Source of the DNA: an uncultured bacterium | Lineage (GTDB): Bacteria > Bacillota > Clostridia > Lachnospirales > Lachnospiraceae | Assembly (NCBI GenBank): GCA_905215405.1 | Contig: CAJMQE010000050.1 | Span: 1-27,980 of the forward strand | Reading direction: 5' to 3' | DNA length: 27,980 nt | Shown here: piece by piece, positions 24,782 to 27,980 of the stretch | Layout of the letters: every line of letters begins with the position of its first letter | How positions within the stretch are numbered: position 1 is the stretch's first letter | Notes under the pieces: generated by a model | Seen by the model: only the letters and a program-made list of their open reading frames with translations | Databases searched by the model: none | Told to the model about the DNA's origin: nothing | Program-made: the position numbers and the translations under genes

Positions 24782-24810
24782 TTGCAATTTGTTACAGGGT
24801 GTTGTATTAT
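24782..24810 (+). promoter_or_regulatory. Promoter of tRNA-Glu
   Basis: TTGCAA (24782-24787) and TATTAT (24805-24810) are 17 bp apart. The expected start near 24817 leaves a 13-nt leader before the tRNA. Confidence 0.6.
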
Positions 24811-24829
24811 ATGCAAGTAACAGTTGTGT

Positions 24830-24901
24830 GGCTTATTGGTCAAGCGGTTAAGACGTCGCCCTCTCACGGCGAAATCAGGGGTTCGATTCCCCTATAAGCT
24901 A
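24830..24901 (+). tRNA. tRNA-Glu (anticodon CTC)
   Basis: The 72-nt gene folds as a full cloverleaf: acceptor GGCTTAT with ATAAGCT (first pair G-U), D arm GTC/GAC, anticodon stem TCGCC/GGCGA with loop CTCTCAC (anticodon CTC), T arm AGGGG/CCCCT with loop TTCGATT, and discriminator A. The CCA end is not encoded. It matches the usual Gram-positive tRNA-Glu layout. It stands alone, with its own promoter and terminator, between the XRE gene and rimP. Confidence 0.95.
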
Positions 24902-24925
24902 TTTAATTAATTTTGTGACCAGAGA

Positions 24926-24957
24926 AAGGAGTGGACGAAAGTCCACTCTTTCTTTTA
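24926..24957 (+). terminator. Intrinsic terminator after tRNA-Glu
   Basis: GAGTGGAC (24929-24936) pairs perfectly with GTCCACTC (24941-24948) closed by a GAAA tetraloop and followed by TTTCTTTT. Flanking AAA/TTT pairs can extend the stem past a bulged G. Confidence 0.92.
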
Positions 24958-25082
24958 TAAGAAAAAAAGATTTGCAGGATCTCCTGAGTAAGAATTGTTT
25001 TCCTACAGAAACTAGGGGATATGGGTACAAAATAATTAATATTGATACTTAAGCAGAATTGACTTAGGAAAGGCAAAGGTAT

Positions 25083-25550
25083 ATGGCGAAAAAAGATTTT
25101 TATGAGCAGAAGACGGAAGAACTGATCACACCGTTAATCGAGGAGAACAATTTTGAACTTGTTGATGTAGAATATGTAAAAGAAGGCAGCAGCTATTATT
25201 TACGTGTTTATATCGATAAGGAAGGTGGCATTACAGTTGTTGACTGTGAAACAATTAGTAGAGCATTCAACGTAATTCTTGATAAAGAGGATTATATTGA
25301 AGATGCATATATTTTTGAGGTTAGTTCACCTGGCCTGATGCGTCCTTTAAAGAAAGACAAAGATTTTCAGAGAAGCATTGGTAAAATGATTGAGGTAAGA
25401 CTTTTCAGAGCAATGGAAAAGCAGAAAGAATTTGAGGGAAGACTTCAGTCATTTGATAAAGATACGATTACAATTCAGATTGATGATGAAAAAGAAATTA
25501 CATTTAAGAGAACTGATATAGCACTTGTCAGACTTGCATTTGAAGAATAA
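25083..25550 (+). CDS. rimP: Ribosome maturation factor RimP
   Basis: RimP assists assembly of the 30S subunit. The 155-residue sequence has the family elements: LITPLIEENNFELVDVEYVK, YYLRVYIDKEGGITVVDCET, ISRAFNVILD and YIFEVSSPGLMRPLKKDKDF, followed by the C-terminal SH3-like part (IEVRLFRAMEKQKEFEGRL to ITFKRTDIALVRLAF). Length is normal. The ATG at 25083 follows the SD-like AAAGGT/AGGAAAGG at 25067-25080. It opens the nusA-infB operon. The 125-bp gap after the tRNA terminator must contain or follow a promoter, but no confident -35/-10 pair was found there. Confidence 0.95.
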   Translation: MAKKDFYEQKTEELITPLIEENNFELVDVEYVKEGSSYYLRVYIDKEGGITVVDCETISRAFNVILDKEDYIEDAYIFEVSSPGLMRPLKKDKDFQRSIGKMIEVRLFRAMEKQKEFEGRLQSFDKDTITIQIDDEKEITFKRTDIALVRLAFEE

Positions 25551-25577
25551 GTAAACATTTTAGGAGGATTAATAGAA

Positions 25578-26750
25578 ATGAACAGAGAATTAATGGAAGC
25601 ATTAGATGCACTGGAAAAGGAGAAAGACATCAGCAAAGATACTCTGATGGATGCGATTGAAAACTCACTGATTACAGGATGCAAACAGCATTTTGGTAAA
25701 GCTGATAATGTAAAAGTTAAAATGGACAGAGAATCAGGAGATTTCTTTGTGTATGCAGAAAAAACTGTTGTGGATGTTGTAACAGATCCAGTTATGGAAA
25801 TGAGCCTTGCAGAAGCACAGACTATCAGCCCAAGACACACTGTAGGTGATATTGTCAATGTTGAAATTAAATCAAAAGAATTCAGCCGTATCGCAGCACA
25901 GAAAGCAAAGAACATTATTTTACAGAAGATCAGAGAAGAAGAGAAACAGTCTGTATATAATGAATATAAAGCAAAAGAAAAAGACATTGTTACAGGTATT
26001 GTACAGAGAATTAATGGAGATAAAGTAAGTATCAATTTAGGTAAAGTTGATGTTGTACTTCTTCCAAAAGAACAGGTCAAAGGCGAAGTATTTGTTCCAA
26101 CTGAAAGAATTAAACTTTATATCGTAAGCGTTACAGAAACTGCAAAAGGTGGCGTTGTAGTAAAAGTTTCCAGAACACATCCAGACCTTGTAAAGAGATT
26201 ATTTGAATCTGAAGTTACAGAAGTAAAAGATGGTACTGTTGAAATTAAGGGAATTGCAAGAGAAGCCGGATCCAGAACAAAGATGGCTGTATGGTCAACA
26301 AATCCAGATGTAGATTCAGTTGGTGCATGCGTAGGTATGAACGGTGCAAGAGTAAATGCAATCGTTAATGAATTACGAGGCGAAAAGATCGATATTATCA
26401 ACTGGAGCGAAAATCCTGCAATCTTAATTGAAAATGCGCTGAATCCTGCAAAGGTTGTATCTGTTGTTGCAGATGATGAAGAAAAGACAGCACAGGTTGT
26501 TGTACCTGATTATCAGTTATCCCTTGCAATCGGTAAAGAAGGTCAGAATGCACGACTTGCTGCAAGACTTACTGGATTTAAGATTGATATCAAGAGTGAA
26601 TCCCAGATGAAGGAAAACGGAGAACTTTCTAGTGAAGATTCTGATTTCGAAGAAGAACAGTCTGAAGAATTAGTACAGAACGATGTACAAAATGAAGATG
26701 CTGAAGCATTTGATGATGTAGAAGATTTTGATGATTACGACGAAGAATAG
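25578..26750 (+). CDS. nusA: Transcription termination/antitermination factor NusA
   Basis: NusA binds RNA polymerase and nascent RNA and modulates pausing, termination and antitermination. The 390-residue protein has the N-terminal polymerase-binding domain (MNRELMEALDALEKEKDISK, residues 1-125), the S1 domain (about 132-200, KDIVTGIVQRINGDKVSINL), and two KH domains (about 205-345, with AGSRTKMAVWSTNPDVDSVG, CVGMNGARVNAI and AIGKEGQNARLAARLTG). It ends in a strongly acidic tail (residues 350-390, rich in Glu and Asp) rather than the extra C-terminal domains of E. coli NusA. AGGAGG (25562-25567) lies 10 nt before the ATG. Codon bias resembles that of pyk, fitting high expression. RimP lies 27 bp upstream and rnpM 21 bp downstream. 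Confidence 0.97.
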   Translation: MNRELMEALDALEKEKDISKDTLMDAIENSLITGCKQHFGKADNVKVKMDRESGDFFVYAEKTVVDVVTDPVMEMSLAEAQTISPRHTVGDIVNVEIKSKEFSRIAAQKAKNIILQKIREEEKQSVYNEYKAKEKDIVTGIVQRINGDKVSINLGKVDVVLLPKEQVKGEVFVPTERIKLYIVSVTETAKGGVVVKVSRTHPDLVKRLFESEVTEVKDGTVEIKGIAREAGSRTKMAVWSTNPDVDSVGACVGMNGARVNAIVNELRGEKIDIINWSENPAILIENALNPAKVVSVVADDEEKTAQVVVPDYQLSLAIGKEGQNARLAARLTGFKIDIKSESQMKENGELSSEDSDFEEEQSEELVQNDVQNEDAEAFDDVEDFDDYDEE

Positions 26751-26771
26751 AAAACATTAGGAAGTGATATT

Positions 26772-27050
26772 GTGAGTACAGTGAAAAAAATACCACAGAG
26801 ACAGTGTATTGGCTGTAGAGAAATGAAAAATAAAAAAGACATGATTAGAATTCTGAAAACGGCGGAAGATGAGTTCCTGATCGATGCGACCGGTAAGAAA
26901 AATGGCAGAGGTGCCTACATTTGTCCAAATTCGGAATGCCTGAATAAAGCAATTGCCAATAAGGGCCTTGAACGTTCTTTCAAAAAAGCAATTCCTACTG
27001 AAGTCTATGAAAGTCTGAAAAAGGAGTTGAGTGAAATTGAAGCAAGATAA
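26772..27050 (+). CDS. rnpM: YlxR-family RNA-binding protein (RnpM)
   Basis: This 92-residue basic protein belongs to the YlxR family, which in Bacillus subtilis modulates RNase P and is called RnpM. Visible hallmarks are RQCIGCREMKNKKDMIRI near the N-terminus, the GRGAYIC motif (RNA-binding pocket) and the downstream C-terminal helix with AIANKGLERSFKKAI. The start is a GTG at 26772 with AGGAAGTG about 5-10 nt upstream; a second in-frame GTG at 26781 is possible but worse spaced. It sits in the fixed place between nusA and ylxQ, and its last 20 bases overlap the next gene. Confidence 0.93.
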   Translation: MSTVKKIPQRQCIGCREMKNKKDMIRILKTAEDEFLIDATGKKNGRGAYICPNSECLNKAIANKGLERSFKKAIPTEVYESLKKELSEIEAR

Positions 27051-27357
27051 AGTTTTGTCTTTGATTGGTCTGGCACAGCGTGCTGGAAAAGTTGCCAGTG
27101 GTGAATTTTCAACTGAAAAAGCAGTTAAGAACGGTAAAGCCTCTATTGTTATTGTGGCAGATGATTCTTCTGACAATACCAAGAAAATGTTTACAAACAT
27201 GTGCACCTATTACAACGTTCCATGTTATTTCTATAGTGATAAAGTAACTCTTGGCCGCGCGATCGGAAAAGAGTTTCGGGCATCGCTTGCTGTTTTAGAT
27301 GACGGTTTCAAAAAAACAATAGAGAAGCATATGAATAGTATGAGTGAAGAGAGGTAA
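27031..27357 (+). CDS. ylxQ: YlxQ, L7Ae-family RNA-binding protein
   Basis: The 108-residue protein belongs to the L7Ae/L30e/S12e/Gadd45 RNA-binding fold. The hallmark N-terminus reads KVLSLIGLAQRAGKVASGEF, followed by IVIVADDSSDNTKKMF and the C-terminal GRAIGKEFRASLAVLDDGF. It is thought to bind kink-turn RNA; its exact role is not settled. AAGGAG (27021-27026) lies 4 nt before the GTG at 27031 and 10 nt before an in-frame TTG at 27037, so the TTG (106 residues) may be the true start. Either way it overlaps the end of rnpM, which suggests coupled translation. InfB follows after one base. Confidence 0.92.
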   Translation: MKLKQDKVLSLIGLAQRAGKVASGEFSTEKAVKNGKASIVIVADDSSDNTKKMFTNMCTYYNVPCYFYSDKVTLGRAIGKEFRASLAVLDDGFKKTIEKHMNSMSEER

Positions 27358-27358
27358 G

Positions 27359-27980
27359 ATGGCAAATATGAGAATTCATGAATTAGCGAAAGAAATAAAT
27401 GTCCCCAATAAAGAAATTATCAATATGTTGAAAAATCGCAGAGATGGTCTTACTCATATGAGTAGCGTATCTGATGAAGAGGCCAAATTAGTCAAAAGTG
27501 CTTTTCGCAAAGATAAGGATAATTCACAACAAAAAGCTGCTAAGCAGGATAAAGGTAAGGAGAATTACGTGGTAAAAGCAACAGAACATACACCTGAAAA
27601 TAATAATGAGGAAGCAAAGAAATCACATATAACACAGGTTTATAATCCTCAGAACAGTTCTAAGGGAAGAGATAATTCTAGATCATTTGACAGAAATGAT
27701 AGAAATGACAGAAATAATCACAGATCAAATGATGACAGAAATCAGAATGGTAACAGATCTTTCAACAGAAATAACGATAATAGAAATAACGACAACAGAA
27801 ACAACGATAACAGAAATGGTCAGGGTGGCTATAATAGAAACAATGACAACAGAAATGGTCAGGGTGGCTATAACAGAAACAATGATAACAGAAACGGTCA
27901 GGGCGGCTATAACAGAAATAACGATAACAGAAACGGTCAGGGCGGTTATAACAGAAACAATGACAACAGAAATGGTCAGG
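27359..27980 (+). CDS. infB: Translation initiation factor IF-2, N-terminal part (cut by window edge)
   Basis: An open frame from ATG 27359 runs to the window end without a stop. Its first residues, MANMRIHELAKEINVPNKEI and then INMLKN, match the IF2_N domain. Then comes the variable linker: residues 50-130 are charged and Gln/Asn-rich, and from about residue 137 the chain is an Asn/Arg/Gly-rich repeat. The GTPase part lies beyond the window. AGAGG (27350-27354) precedes the ATG, which lies 1 nt after the ylxQ stop. IF-2 delivers initiator tRNA to the 30S subunit; its N-terminal linker is known to vary widely in length and composition among bacteria. Confidence 0.93.
   Translation, partial: MANMRIHELAKEINVPNKEIINMLKNRRDGLTHMSSVSDEEAKLVKSAFRKDKDNSQQKAAKQDKGKENYVVKATEHTPENNNEEAKKSHITQVYNPQNSSKGRDNSRSFDRNDRNDRNNHRSNDDRNQNGNRSFNRNNDNRNNDNRNNDNRNGQGGYNRNNDNRNGQGGYNRNNDNRNGQGGYNRNNDNRNGQGGYNRNNDNRNGQ
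27797..27980 (+). repeat. 39-bp in-frame tandem repeat inside infB
   Basis: Four complete units (27797-27835, 27836-27874, 27875-27913, 27914-27952) and a fifth, cut by the window end, each encode RNNDNRNGQGGYN. The period is exactly 39 bp. Shorter RNNDN units (from about 27767) precede them. Units differ at several bases, all synonymous. Confidence 0.95.

Noticed and set aside
21536..24901. Integrative element inserted at tRNA-Glu
   Set aside because: No integrase, no duplicated tRNA 3' end and no mobility genes are seen in the window; only a synteny break can be claimed.
25475..26080. 201-codon minus-strand open frame opposite nusA
   Set aside because: It lies wholly antisense to conserved rimP/nusA coding sequence; its Ser/Ile/Thr-rich composition is what the reverse complement of biased nusA codons gives.

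Overview
The window is chromosomal DNA from a low-GC Gram-positive bacterium, most likely a Lachnospiraceae-type Clostridia. The evidence is the gene order pyrH-frr-uppS-cdsA-dxr-rseP-ispG-polC and rimP-nusA-ylxR-ylxQ-infB, a Gram-positive PolC, the MEP isoprenoid route with ispG next to polC, strong AGGAGG ribosome sites, AGA-rich arginine codons and a very large acyl-CoA dehydratase activase. The genus cannot be fixed from sequence reading alone.

Layout. Bases 138-4367 (minus) encode a 1409-residue double activase of the 2-hydroxyglutaryl-CoA dehydratase activator family. The 358-bp gap 4368-4725 is a divergent promoter region. To its right, on the plus strand, lie a rhomboid-fold protein without catalytic residues but with a zinc-ribbon tail, pyruvate kinase (with a strong terminator), a DUF4358-like lipoprotein, a membrane-anchored polysaccharide deacetylase and a bactofilin.

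Bases 9815-21520 form a long co-directional housekeeping cluster: UMP kinase, ribosome recycling factor, the polyprenyl and phospholipid precursor enzymes (UppS, CdsA), MEP-pathway enzymes (Dxr, IspG), the site-2 protease RseP and DNA polymerase III PolC. UppS uses isoprenoid precursors made through Dxr and IspG to build the undecaprenyl carrier for cell-wall synthesis. Several intergenic gaps hold strong inverted repeats that look like structured leaders (10577-10647, 11292-11335, 15768-15831).

Bases 21536-24901 are an accessory patch between polC and rimP: a family 2 glycosyltransferase with an unassigned C-terminal region, a 26-bp degenerate tandem repeat, a bidirectional terminator, a minus-strand COG2426-type membrane protein, an XRE regulator with a regular glycine pentad repeat, and tRNA-Glu(CTC). 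From 25083 the nusA operon resumes (rimP, nusA, rnpM/ylxR, ylxQ) and runs into infB, which is cut by the window edge inside a 39-bp tandem repeat encoding an Asn/Arg/Gly-rich linker.

No CRISPR array, insertion sequence, phage gene or origin was seen. The least familiar elements are the glycine-pentad XRE protein with its inverted operator-like sites, the rhomboid pseudoprotease/zinc-ribbon fusion, the structured frr leader and the IF-2 repeat whose copies differ only by synonymous changes.
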